DNA of 64,000 bases from positions 22,579,001-22,643,000 of the forward strand of contig JAYKKI010000027.1 of NCBI GenBank assembly GCA_039881145.1, written 5' to 3'. The position numbers were made by a program, and so were the translations under genes. Origin of the DNA: Druceiella hillmani (lineage: Eukaryota; Arthropoda; Insecta; Lepidoptera; Hepialidae). The notes under the pieces were generated by a model, which saw nothing but the letters and a program-made list of their open reading frames with translations, made no database searches and was not told the DNA's origin. Of the stretch, positions 10,093 to 20,610 are shown one piece after another; positions within the stretch are counted from its first letter, which is position 1; every line of letters starts with the position of its first letter.

Positions 10093-11844
10093 GTTATCAG
10101 ATGTTTCAAAGTGGTATCGACTCAGTACTTGAATGGAGTCTGACAAGTTAGCTACAATTTAATGTAAAAATTGTGCCGTGATGTCTTATCTAGGAGTATC
10201 TTTGACAATTATGAGTTTAATGAAACAACGCTCAAAAGTTGTTATTCGTACGGAATCTCGATGTGATTATGGAGGATCATATAATATTTCACAATCATAT
10301 CATAGAAAACCATTAGGGGCCTAAAGAGAAAGTAAAACCATTAGGGGCCTAAATGTATTAAAACAAGTTTAATACATTTTATATTAAAAAAAAATGTAAG
10401 GTTGTCCTTATTAGTGTTCTTAAATAACACCAACAGGAATTGCTTTGGATTATGCATTTTTTAAATGATTAAATAATTCTATTAATAATGCATTATTTGA
10501 CTATCACGTGAGAGGATGGAGTCATAGTTTTATTTCATCTGCTTAAAGCGCACACGAACATACTGCAGAGGTCACCAGTTTTTAATGCACTTACACTGAT
10601 CAATGCAGTATGGCAAGAGGCGCCCTATCTTGATATCTCTTTCTGCTCCATTGACCGTTTAGGAATATGATTCAAGACTGATAAATAATTAGTTTTCTTT
10701 TTAATTAGAATTATCATATGTGTATTTAAATATAATTACACCAATAAGTAAACCATATACAAGTCATACATTTTTGAACTAAATATAAGTTTCATTTAGG
10801 TGAAATTTTATATCTAGAAATATTTCATGAAAATATATTTTTTGAGTTCAAAATTTTGAATTTTTCTTATGGAAAAAAATTTTTTTTAAACGTTTCGAAC
10901 GATTTTCTTGCATCTTTTCACAATGTTGTTTTACTATCCAAAAATATAATATTCTTCGTTATTCCAGGAAAAATCTAAGGGGGAAATAAAAAATAAATTG
11001 CATGTACCATGCGGAGCTATAAACACATGTCTACAATATTTAATATTTTATTAGCCTAACAAAACATAAATTTTATAAGCCCGACTGCAAGCACAGGGTT
11101 TAAATGCGCTTATTTTATGGTCTTTCATTAGACACAAATCATTAATTCGATTTAAACACTGCGCGGGTCGGCTAGCGCTCTCTCCCCCCATTCATCTGCC
11201 CTTTCCCGTATGTTCCTACAAATCCGCCCTCTTTTATTTAGGTTGAGATTTTTTTTCGTTTTCTACGTAAAATTTTCATGGTAACAATTTCGAAATTTTT
11301 TGGGATTTAAAAATAATAAATTGACTAATAAATTGATCTCAGGTGTGCTATATATAACCTATGGTCAACAATTCATGTCAATAGATTCAATATTTTTTGA
11401 GTTAAATTCCTTTGTGTATATGACAGATTTTTATAACATTTAATTTGTTTTAATAATCAGGACAAGTAGATAAAAATAATTTCAGAAGTTCAAAAGTAAA
11501 CAATTACAGACACTTCATTTTCAAATATCTTAATTAATTGTAATATGACGAGTCAAAGTGAGCAATGAGCATTAACACTTGAACTAAAGTAAAATATGTT
11601 AAGCACACTTAAATTACCCTTTACCATCACAACAAAAGTTTATGTAAACAATAAAAAATATGAAAATATTAATAAGTTTTAAAGTCTGAAGCAACATTTA
11701 GATATATAAAAACAGGCGATATTTTCACCTGAAAGCAAAAATCTCTATAGAAGCACTCATTTTCCTTTTAAAGTCAAATATTCCTGAACGTTTTTATCTG
11801 CATGTGAAATATCTACATATTTGTGTTTATAAGACCGTAGTTTT
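10093..11844. other. Intergenic DNA between the two CR1 copies
   Basis: No gene recognised. A short GC-richer run at 11160-11240 (GCGCGGGTCGGCTAGCGC and a C-run) and another at 10500-10640 stand out from the A+T background. Neither has an open frame or known motif that I can name. A direct repeat of AACCATTAGGGGCCTAAA.G occurs at 10308-10350. Confidence 0.4.
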
Positions 11845-12186
11845 TTTTTATATTTTTTATCTTTAGAATAATTGCAAGGTTAAAACTTTTCATGATCAAG
11901 TGAAAACAACCCAAAGGAAAAACAACCCAAAGGGCACTGACGAACTGCCCAATGGATGAAAGCCGAAATCCGTTTGTGCGTGTCGAAATCGTTTACAACT
12001 TTGGCGATGTACTATAACGTGATCGATTTCTAAACATATTAAAGCGGCTACTGATAAACAGTCCAATGCACCCAACGACGCGTTCGATAGATTTCCAAAC
12101 AGTCCAAAGGCTACGTGATGAAAGGCCTGTGATGAAACACAGAACATGTGCTAAATGTATGGTAAATCAAGCTATTGGGTAAACTA

Positions 12187-12209
12187 GAGAGAGAGAGAGA
12201 GAGAGAGGG
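12187..12209. repeat. (GA)n microsatellite
   Basis: About 11 AG units inside the 3' region of LINE copy B. It is absent from the matching part of copy A, so it grew after insertion. Confidence 0.85.
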
Positions 12210-12656
12210 ATCCTTGTAGTTTTAGTTTCATTTTGTTTTGTATTCGCTATTCTTCGAGTTGGTGTCATCTGTAACTTTTCAGATTTAAAAAAAATAATGG
12301 TAAAATATAAACATAGGTGTTTCGGATGAAAAGAGGTATAGCACGGTGGAGCGATCATGAGTAGAGTCGATATTATCCGTCCATCCATTTGGAGTTACGC
12401 TGAAGAAATGCTCTGAGAATGCTATATACGCCAGTCCCCCGTGCTGTATATAGAAATTATAAAATCCGTAAATATTTTTTTTAGAATTTGCATACAATTT
12501 CACACTCCAGCTTATTATTATTAGCAGATAAATAATATAAAACAAGACGACACCTTTCCTACTTAAAATGAGTTTGAATCGGAAAAATATTGTGAATCAC
12601 AATATCGGAGTTTATTAGGTCTATGATCACAATATTCTGGTGATGCTGACTTACTG

Positions 12657-13520
12657 TTATATGCTTGTACTAATCATTATATCTGAAGTGCTTTTTAATA
12701 AGGGAATGTTTAAATTCAGTACTTTTGTAATACATTTTAGAACTTTGTTATGCTCTTCTGTGAAATCATACAATGTGAGATCAAGTTCCGTTATTTCCGT
12801 TTGTTCCGTTTGCATTTGCTGGGTCAAGAGATACCTACGAATTGATTTTTTAAAAGTAGTCATGGATCCAGCCGTCTTCAAGGGCACAGCGAGTCTTACC
12901 GCTCACTTCATCTTCAACGCCCACACGAAAGGTTTGTACAGCTCTGTAACATCAAGGTAAAAATGAGTTTTAACGTTCTCTATATTGCTTGTAATATCTG
13001 ACGTGTACAGAAAGAAAAGTAGCGGCCCGAAGTTTGACCCTTGCGGTGCACCTTTAGAAATGTCATGAACTTTAGAGGTTGGTTACCATCAAACACTTTG
13101 ATGTACTGACACCGTCGCTTAAAATAGTTTTTCAACCATTCACAAGCGCATGTCGACGATATTGTAATTTCGTCATTATGATTGGCAAACTTAAACAGCC
13201 AAAAGCAAGTGAATAATACAAAAGAACGACAGCAGTAGCTTTCCGTCTATCAGCTGAGGATAGGATATTATTATTAATAGATAGAAGTATTGTGGATGTA
13301 CTGTGTTGACCACGAAAACCTGATTGGGTAGGGGGAATCGCCTAATGACTGCACGCTACTTTTTTGCCTTTTGTTATAACAACTGTTTTTTTTCATATCT
13401 CAGGAAGGATTGAAGAGGTGAGCAATAAGCCCACACTTTCACTAATCACGGTAAGGGTTTACGGTAGTATTAGTGTCAGCATCCGTGCAAAGATACCATC
13501 TCTATCGACAGCTTCAAACT
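12657..13520 (-). pseudogene. LINE RT fragment with internal deletion (copy B)
   Basis: RDGIFARM...LILP (about 13510-13450) corresponds to the 'DGI....LK...LP' start of RT. Then come QSGFRGQHSTSTILL and AVVLLYYSLAF (motif A region, with the catalytic Asp not seen), WLKNYFKRRCQYIKVFDG, and GAPQGSNFGPLLFFLYTSDI (motif B). The next readable part, FYLDVTELY, is a degraded 'YADDT.LY' motif C. Soon after, the frame runs straight into the ORF2 tail (TFKKSIRRYLL ... NIPLLKST), so a few hundred bases of thumb and connection are missing. Confidence 0.75.
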
Positions 13521-13739
13521 TTAGAGAATATGAAATCCTCGACCCAGTGCCAGACCCTCACTGGTCAAAAATCGACAAAACGCTTAACTTTGTTAACAAT
13601 TTTGTCGACATCGTCGCCCACTGCAATGCTGCTCCACCAAACTTATGATACCCCTGAAACTAACAATTCTGTATCTATTTTATTGCGACAACGGGAACGG
13701 AATTTACGATCAGTTATTTGAGGTTTTATGATATTGAAA

Positions 13740-14315
13740 ATACCGATCGGGAAAGCGTGGTCACTTAAATCTTGGTTATGATTAATCAGTATCTTACGTT
13801 TAATATCACACGGACTGTAACACAATAAAGCATTAAATTACCCGAGTGCTCGAATATCCTGGTCGGCTTAGTCACGATTTGTTTGAAAGCAAACATCTCC
13901 AGGCAGCTAATGGTCTTACAGGTGCTTGAGATCACCGGTGAAGAAAAAGTATTCAGCGGTGCAACTAAGACTGATCACCGTCTCGTCCAGGCAATCAAGC
14001 ACTAAATCTAGAAATAAAGTTGGCGGTCGATATACAGTATTCACAATTACGCTGACGCGGGCTAGCTCCAAGCGAATCCAAAGTTGCCTTGGCGTACACA
14101 GTGAGCTATATCTCCTCCACGGCCGATGGTGCGATCGCGGTGCGCAAGCGAGTAACCGGACATGGCGAAGGTGCAAGTGTTCGAACTGCGTGCAATCCAC
14201 GTTTTATTTATAACCAGTATGTCTAAATTATGCTCTATTATCGCTGCATATAATTAATCATGGCCCGTTCACAGAGACCGAGCCTTTAAATGACCTAGGG
14301 CGAAACAATTTTTTA
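13740..14315 (-). pseudogene. LINE endonuclease domain (copy B)
   Basis: Frames in order give LDILVINKTWIARS (DIl.i.ETW motif, with E changed to K), GYSLAHRDRTIGRGGDIA (the gY...R.DR..R.GGG segment), VIVNTVYRPPTLFLD (YRPP), FFFTGDLKHL (the GDFN motif, with FN changed to LK) and DLSDHAFPIG (SDH motif). These are the recognisable steps of the exonuclease-endonuclease-phosphatase fold of LINE ORF2. Changes in the E and GDFN catalytic positions, and the frame breaks, mark it as inactive. Confidence 0.8.
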
Positions 14316-14537
14316 TAAAAGAGGCTACCGTGGCCATGAATCTAACAGATGTGTATGCCTAATTAATACCACCACAGGATATATGCGACACATTATAGAA
14401 TAAGTGGCAAATCTCCCATAATTGCTAGGGCACATTTCTCCGCAGCATTCCAATTCAAAGAACAACATTTTAGAAAAAAACAAATGTAATGAATACCTTC
14501 TTAAAACAAACATATGTAAAATTCAACTGAATGGTTG

Positions 14538-14540
14538 AAA

Positions 14541-14605
<65 letters not shown>

Positions 14606-14642
14606 TTATATATCAAATATATATATACATATACATATATAA
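14538..14642. repeat. (AT)n microsatellite
   Basis: A pure (AT)n core from about 14547 to 14590, followed by imperfect AT/ACAT runs. Both strands translate to Ile/Tyr runs, which are not genes. Confidence 0.95.
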
Positions 14643-14719
14643 CCAGTTTGATCAAAGATCGAACCCGCGCTAAAGCTGATAGTTATTTATGCAGCGAAAC
14701 AATGCGATGCGTTCCTTAG

Positions 14720-14935
14720 TTGGCGACAATTAACGACCGCATGCATCACATATGATCAGGACTGTCAATCGAACATACTGATAGTAAAAAATGTATTTCT
14801 GTTTCTCATTAACTGTCAGTTGAGTCGGACCAAGAGTCTACTTTATCAATAGTCCCCCGTTGCATGATCTAATCGCTAAAGTATCGATATGTAATACGTT
14901 TTTAACTATCGGTAAGTCCGATCGACAGATCGACG
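14720..14935 (+). mobile_element. MITE with terminal inverted repeats, copy 1
   Basis: TCAGGACTGTCAATCG...ACTGATAGTAAAAAATG (14756-14793) is inverted at 14899-14933 (TTTTTAACTATCGGTAAGTC and following). The interior phrase AAGAGTCTACTTTATC and the outer GCATCACATATG are shared with the reverse complement of 27945-28180. No transposase is present, so this is a non-autonomous DNA transposon of undetermined superfamily. Confidence 0.65.
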
Positions 14936-14939
14936 ATTT

Positions 14940-15760
14940 TTTTTTTCATTGGTATTAGGGATGAAACTTAGCCTATTTTAATAATATACTCATCAGATAA
15001 TCATCATAATATCAGCATAATAATATCGTTCTCGTTATAGATTCATATGTGCCGTAATCATTTATTATGCTAAAGGTAAAAGTGGTGGCGAGGGACGGGG
15101 AGGGGTATGTATGGAGTGGCATTTATGTAGTTGTGATATACAGACAGATACATGGTCGATATTATACTTTATATTGGTTCTTGTCGGTCGTAAAACCCAA
15201 TATAATATATTGAGTAACAGCAGAACACTCCGTGTATTCCGTCAAGTCCGTCCTAGGTGTATTTAGGAATATATAAATATTTGTGGTTACATCTTAATTT
15301 TTCAAATATATCTTTTATAAATGTAAAATATCTTAAATACTGTGTTTAGAATTATAAATATAATTTTTCAGTAAAAGTATTTGGTTTCCGTAACCGGACT
15401 CCGGTTTCCGTATCGGTCCGGTTCCAACGGAACTTTGTCGTGCAACGATGCCTATCGGTACATCGGTCATTTTCCGTCAGGGGCTTCTAACTTCTAAACG
15501 AAATAATATGGAAATTTGGAATTCACACAACATATGTAATTTCTGGGCGCCGCTGTAACTAATAGCAGATCACCCGAGTTGTTTATTGATACAAAATAAC
15601 TTAATTAAATAATCTAACATGACACGAAATAACTTAATTCCAAATAATTATAAATAAGTTACAAGGATAAAAATTATTACTTTAAACGTTTTTTGTAAAC
15701 GTTTCAGTTGATTACTTCTGTGATATTCTCAGTCAATTGTCACTTACTCTTTTATGTATA
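14940..15760. other. Intergenic DNA with a GC-richer patch
   Basis: 15380-15485 contains diverged repeated words (CCGGACTCCGGTTTCCG, TCGGTCCGGTTCC) and 15070-15115 is purine-rich (GGCGAGGGACGGGGAGGGG). No gene is evident. The 15380-15760 part may belong to the Harbinger-like scrap that follows. Confidence 0.35.
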
Positions 15761-15910
15761 ATGTCATCTTCTCGTGATGTTGCACTGTTATCGACGACCT
15801 TCGTGGCATTGGGTAAGGTGAAGTCAAAAAGGCGCAGGAATGTTCGGACTTCGTTTTTGTTCTTTGAAACGATCTTTTACGTTATGTTTGATTATAGTCC
15901 AAGAGAATAA
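15761..15910 (+). pseudogene. Possible Harbinger (PIF) transposase N-terminus
   Basis: A 49-codon frame, MSSSRDVALLSTTFVALGK followed by KRRRN, resembles the start of HARBI1-like nucleases, where a short hydrophobic helix precedes 'KRRR.WVRP'. The W-V-R-P part is replaced (VRTSFLFFE) and the frame stops at once, so only the first exon-sized piece could remain. The similarity is short and recalled from memory, and chance is a real alternative. Confidence 0.25.
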
Positions 15911-15914
15911 GAAA

Positions 15915-16535
15915 CAAACATCAAGCGTAGGAAGCTTACTTCTGAACGTATTATTCTTCTATCAGTCTTGCAAAGATAGCGTGTTTAAAAAACATATAAC
16001 TCTTTATTGAATAACTTAGATCTTGACTAGTTTTAACGACTAATAAATCATTGGTCAGTTAAAATTCATTTTCAAACCCGAATTTTTATATTTGTGTCTT
16101 CGAATGTAGTTTTTCATAATTTATTATTTCGTAAAACTTCAAATGTTGTGCAAAACCTCAATTAAATCAATTTCTCTGAAAATCTTTTTTTAAATACAAG
16201 GAAATTTGTGTATACGTTGAAAATATCGACATTTAGGCAAATAAATATGCCACAAATGTGATGTCCATGAAATACTTTATCTAATTTTTGGAAACACCTT
16301 ATTTTATTTTATTCTAAATTGCTATTAGATTGCAATAGATAATCTAAGTTTCGCTGGCACTTGCCGTTATCGAGATTTTTAATAATTAGTTAATCGATAT
16401 ATTTTTGTACAATATTTCTTCTAAAATCAAAATTAGACAAAGATGTTTTAATATAAACGATCGCTATTACGATGTTTCTATCTTATAAAAACAAATTAAA
16501 AGTTTACTTTTGAACAAACATTAATTGCGCCGACA
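15915..16535. other. A+T-rich intergenic DNA, no gene seen
   Basis: No recognisable motif, repeat or useful open frame. Confidence 0.5.
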
Positions 16536-16539
16536 AATA

Positions 16540-16920
16540 TTTCCCTTCCCAACAAAAGTGGCGCTTAGTCAGAACGACCTAATCGCAGCTACACGGAACA
16601 TAACTCAAGTAGCGGGTGAGCCAATTAACCAAATCCTAACCGCCGAAATTAAGCCCCGACATAAAAAATAGAGTGCCAACAAGCTTAAAGCTCAGTAGAG
16701 AGATTAAACTTTCACTTACAAGCGAGCGGGATAGATCCGCTTGTAAGGCGACATTCATTAGTCGTAACTTTTACTGGCAGCTCGTAAACTGTTTTACAAG
16801 GGCCGCTCGGGCCAACTTCGTTGTTAATTTCTTCATCAGCGGGGTAAACAGGGCCGCGATGTCGCGAGCGTCGCGTGTGTCGCCTTCCTTAGAGCTAGCT
16901 TTTACTAAAAGCTTCTGATA
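16540..16920. promoter_or_regulatory. GC-rich island, candidate regulatory or conserved block
   Basis: About 380 bases clearly richer in G+C and CpG than the flanks. It contains near-palindromic pieces (TTTTACTGGCAGCTCGTAAA) and homeodomain-type cores (GGTTAATTGG on the minus strand). An 81-codon plus frame (16673-16918) begins with GTG and shows no family motif. Candidate enhancer or conserved noncoding element, with a decayed exon as the alternative. Confidence 0.3.
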
Positions 16921-16924
16921 TTTC

Positions 16925-17497
16925 GGTTTACAACTTCACAACTTAACGACTTTATCACGAATTATCAATGATATTATCATTTATTTTTAAGTTTCAGCAA
17001 TTATATTTTAAATTTATAGTGTGTTACAAAAGGTAATGGTGACTTAGGGCAATTTTTGTAAATCGGAAAATTTTAGAATATATTTGTATATCTGGAGGCA
17101 CAATTTATTTTCTGATATCCTGCAAGTTTGGAATCTGATAAATATTATTTTTTCACGATCACATTTTAGCATAAATCATATTTTAAACAGTATATGCAAA
17201 ACGAGGAATCAGTTAAGGAATTTTTTTATAAGGTCTTATTCTAATATTCGACATTTTCGACATTAAGAGTAGTATATTTTTATCTTAATTTAATTAATTC
17301 TTTTCAAATTCTTTTATGTTACGATAATAATTAATTTATTGCCATATTTTTACTCCAACGTATTCAACTTAAACAAATTTTTTTTTTAAATTTAATACTC
17401 TGATGTCATTATTTGTTTCTCAAACCAAAAATAGTTATAAGAAATTATAATAATCCGTCTTAAAAATGAGGAGAACACGCACTACGTTCCACATTTA

Positions 17498-17500
<3 letters not shown>
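16925..17500. other. A+T-rich intergenic DNA, no gene seen
   Basis: Nothing beyond base composition. A 60-codon frame near 17084-17266 has no family resemblance. Confidence 0.5.
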
Positions 17501-17502
<2 letters not shown>

Positions 17503-17537
<35 letters not shown>

Positions 17538-17545
17538 GACATATA

Positions 17546-17583
<38 letters not shown>

Positions 17584-17585
17584 TT
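17503..17585. repeat. (AT)n microsatellite, interrupted
   Basis: Two (AT)n runs joined by ACACATAGACATATATATATG. Open frames across it on the minus strand are repeat artefacts. Confidence 0.95.
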
Positions 17586-18164
17586 TAACAATATTTCCAT
17601 TATTATTGACGCATATTCGTATTTTTCTCAATATATATTGGCCAGTATATATTTCCCAGACGTAAAAATATGATAAATATTTCAATCATTCAAAATCATC
17701 ACTACAGTTATCCGGTAAACTTTAAGTAAATTTGTAGAAAAGCTGTTTGTTAATTATTATTATTCGGAAAATAGTTTCGGAGGCAGGGGAAAGAGAATAT
17801 TTTTGAAAACTTTCGAGAATAATTCTAAAATTATCATACTTAAATTTCTGAAAAGTATAATTTTGGAATTTTTTTAAATGGTAAGTATTCCATACAATAC
17901 ATGAAATTAATAAATATTTTTAGGTATTTTTTTGTCGCCTGAAAAATATTCATGTGAAAAACTTTGAGATTTAACTATTGAGAAATTTGTAGGTTAGTTG
18001 CATTTATATAACTCTAATATGACATTTGGAGCTTTTGCGTCAAGTTAAAGAAGAAATAAGGAGTGCGAAAAGAGAAAAAAAAATGTATTAAACTTAAAAA
18101 CTGGAACGTGGAAGAAATAAAACGTTCGACGACATAAATTCAGGTAGTTGATCATATTATAGGT

Positions 18165-18322
18165 AAATAATGTTTTAGTAATTCATATGAAGATCTGCGG
18201 CAAACTAAGTTTTCACTTATTATTGACAAGTCCACACATCGTAGTACAACCAAATATTTGTGCTTAGTCGCTCGATTTGTGAAAAACCATCGCATCAGGG
18301 ATTGTATTAGCTTTTATTCCTT
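18165..18322 (+). pseudogene. hAT-type transposase fragment
   Basis: One plus frame reads FSNSYEDLRQT then FSLIIDKSTHRSTTKYLCL then VARFVKNHRIRD. This matches the 'FSL.IDES.D.S..K.L...VRY' block of ZBED/SCAND3-like hAT transposases, with the second acidic residue of the E-S-T-D core replaced (DKSTHR). Only ~50 residues survive and the reading is cut by the foldback sequence at 18325. Confidence 0.6.
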
Positions 18323-18324
18323 TT

Positions 18325-18474
18325 CTACGTGATGTAGTATTATTTCTACTTTATTTAAATTCTTTACCACGACCTAGGTTTCGTTGTATGATAACATCTT
18401 TAGGCGGGCAATTAGCAAAGATTGATCTTCGAAGAAGAATGAATTTCTATAAAATTAAAGTAAAATATATTTAA
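18325..18474 (+). mobile_element. Foldback element, truncated copy
   Basis: Starts abruptly inside the left arm (CTACGTGATGTAGTATTATT), runs to the hairpin centre (GGCAATTAGCAAAGATTGATC), then jumps to the one-sided tail (GAATTTCTATAAAATTAAAG...AAATATATTTA). The right arm is deleted. It sits directly behind the hAT scrap. Confidence 0.75.
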
Positions 18475-18604
18475 CCTGTACAACGTTTTATTTCTTCCAC
18501 GTGTCCACATATTTTTGTTTGTTTAATTGCATCACTAAATTAATAAAAATATTTGTTAAAAATATTACAAATATGAGACTATGCATATTAATCATTATAA
18601 TTAA

Positions 18605-18950
18605 TTAGCCACTATATAAATATACGTGAGCGGCGCACTTTATTTCCTCGTTCGTTAATTATAAAACTAAATGCAATGTAGCAAGAAATCGTGTTTCCTA
18701 CGCTGTTTTCGTTGCACTTTAATTGGCTGCAAGTTGAGTTGGTTTATTTGTTTTTGCGCTAAAATGTATAGGTGCATCGCTCAAGATTGCTGCAGGTGTA
18801 TCGTGCAATATGTGTAACTAACGAGGCGGTTCTGCTGCCGCGGGGAATGTATCGAGTTTAGCGGAAGTAGTAGTGAAGTTTCGCTCGAAGTGCCGGTGTT
18901 GAAACTTGCTTCATTTGACAAGGCGAAATTAACGTTTTCTCAGTATGTCT
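18605..18950. promoter_or_regulatory. GC-richer island, candidate regulatory block
   Basis: Markedly richer in CpG than its surroundings (GTGAGCGGCGCAC, TGCTGCCGCGGGGAATG, TCGCTCGAAGTGCCGG) with CACTTTAATTGGC, a homeodomain-type site. Stops in every frame make an exon unlikely over its full length. It ends in a CAG at 18940, which could equally be a splice acceptor. Confidence 0.3.
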
Positions 18951-19600
18951 TTTTGTTTGTTATTATAGTAACGGTAAAAGACTGTTTTATTGAAAATGTA
19001 ATTTACCTTCTAGTTTTTCGTTTCTGAGTTCAACTTTGTTATGTTTGTATTTTATTTATTTCTTAAAACTCCGTACACAATTTAGCGTTAGACATGCAGA
19101 AGTACAATAAGAACAAATGGTTATAAAATATAGTACAAACAATAGCGGATAAGACAGAAACTTAATTTCTTGTGCAGCCCATAAATTTGTTAATAGTGGG
19201 TAATCGTCACAATCTATCGGAAACTTAATTTATAAATATTAAAGGTTTGAACCCTGTGGTTAACTGTGTGTACTTACATAAAAAATCACTTTGGGTGTAC
19301 ATTTTGTGATGATCTGTGAAGAAATATAATAATATGTGTAACACAATGGTTGTATATTATGTGTAAGTCCATAATTTACATATATATCTTACCTATTTTT
19401 ATACTTTACGTATGTATCTTTAGATATAAAGATCTGCCAGATAAGAAAAGAAGAAACTTTGATTCGAGACTGAGGATCTAATTCGTGAAAGCTTTCAGTA
19501 ATTTTACCTATTACTCAATGTCCTAGCATGACCTTCAAATAAAGAATTATTAATACCAATTATTGGTGTTATTATTGCCTGATTTCTGTTATTTATTAAT
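18951..19600. other. A+T-rich intergenic DNA, no gene seen
   Basis: No motif or repeat recognised. Confidence 0.5.
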
Positions 19601-19605
19601 AGTGG

Positions 19606-19756
19606 TTAATAGACAACGCCAGTGACACGTTTTTAAAACCGTAAAGGATCATTCTACGCTGAATATGTATCATGATAATAGACAACGCCAATGACACGTT
19701 TTTAAAACCGTAAAGGATCGTTCTACGCTGAATATGTATCATGATAATAGACAGCG
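19606..19756. repeat. Tandem duplication, 69-bp unit, 2.2 copies
   Basis: AATAGACAACGCC and GTGACACGTTTTTAAAACCG recur 69 bases apart with only two or three differences between the full units. A third, partial start (AATAGACAGCG) follows. Because 69 is a multiple of three, a minus frame repeats the peptide IQRR.ILYGFKNVSLAL. I regard this as a by-product. Confidence 0.9.
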
Positions 19757-20399
19757 TTTCTATTGATGTCCTACATAGAAATGTATGTAGTTTCACACTA
19801 TTCATACTGTGGGTTAAATTTAACCTACTGTGGCTGTGAAACCGGCATATATGCAGATATCAGCTTCATTTCTACGGTCGCATTGCATACGTTGAGAGGA
19901 AAAAGAATATTTTATGACGTGGTACTGTCCCTGAACGTGAATTTATTTTTCCACTCTTATTGAAAATTTCAGCTTTTTCCATATCTATTTTGCGTAATAA
20001 AACATTGTAAGGAATATCTTAATAAGAAAGCTAAGAAATTCAGCGACAGTAGTGTTGTTCCTTAGAAAAACTTCTAGTGTTGTCCATAATTTCTTTTTGA
20101 AACTTTGGAAAATATAGTCCAAAAAATTAAAATATTGTCGAAAAAAGTGTTGAAATATTTATCTTGAATATGCTAGTTTTTCAATAATGAATGAGAATAT
20201 TCGGAAAGTGAAGTAGCGGCCTTTGAATTGAACTGATTAAAAAAATTATATATTTATGTCGGAAAATATATCGAATTGGATATTAAAGAATACCCTCTTT
20301 ACAATTTATAGGCAATTTCAAAAATGCATATCTTTTAACATAATGAAATAAAATAAATAGTCAAATACGAATAACACCCGCCCTCCGCGATTTCCACAA

Positions 20400-20610
20400 A
20401 ATTAAAACACATTATTATTTTAAAATTAAAAAGAAAAACTGAAAAATTTATTTACTCAAGTAATAATTCCAAAAAGAATTAGAAATAACGATTTTAACAT
20501 TTTTTTCTTCCTTTGTGCTACGACTAGGATTTTTCCTTTACTTATGACTTTCTTTGGTGCCAAATTTCAAGATTTTACGTTGACGGGAAGTACACCATGG
20601 GTTTTAATAA
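20400..20610 (-). repeat. Dispersed insect repeat, copy (pairs with 60088-60440)
   Basis: The reverse complement reads GTACTTCCCGTCAACGTAAA, ATCTTGAAATTTGGCACC and a short stretch ending AAAAATC. This matches the 60335-60420 segment (TACTTCCCGTTGACCTAGAA, ATCATGAAATTTGGCAAG). I recall such a sequence as a common non-coding repeat in several insect genomes, but cannot name the family with certainty. Confidence 0.5.

Larger units (their letters stand above)
11845..14315 (-). mobile_element. CR1/Jockey-like LINE, longer copy B
   Basis: Reads leftwards: apurinic endonuclease (14315-13740), start of RT (13500-13000), an internal deletion, the end of ORF2 (about 12900-12657), a 3' untranslated region with a (GA)n run at 12187-12209, and an A-rich 3' end near 11845. 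RT motif B is GAPQGSNFGPLLFFLY, and the finger motif is QSGFRGQHSTSTILL. This pairing of endonuclease with 'GxPQGSxxGPLLF' is typical of CR1/Jockey elements. Stops and frameshifts are frequent, so the element is dead. Copy A (7775-8822) is the same family in the opposite direction. Confidence 0.85.
18102..18508. mobile_element. Element with 27-bp inverted ends, containing hAT scrap
   Basis: ACGTGGAAGAAATAAAACGTT at 18105-18125 recurs inverted at 18482-18502 with near-perfect match. Between these arms lie a plus-strand hAT transposase scrap (to ~18320) and a foldback-family piece (18325-18474). This may be a small non-autonomous DNA transposon interrupted by a second element. No target-site duplication was found at the outer ends. 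Confidence 0.5.

Noticed and set aside
13364..13721. Plus-strand frames of 94 and 82 codons
   Set aside because: Antisense of the CR1-like endonuclease/RT region, whose minus-strand motifs are clear.
13926..14213. A 95-codon plus frame
   Set aside because: Exact antisense of the endonuclease frame that carries YRPP and GDLKH on the minus strand.
14650..14720. tRNA-like B box (GCGGGTTCGATC on the minus strand)
   Set aside because: No matching A box or cloverleaf could be drawn around it. At most it is a SINE scrap.
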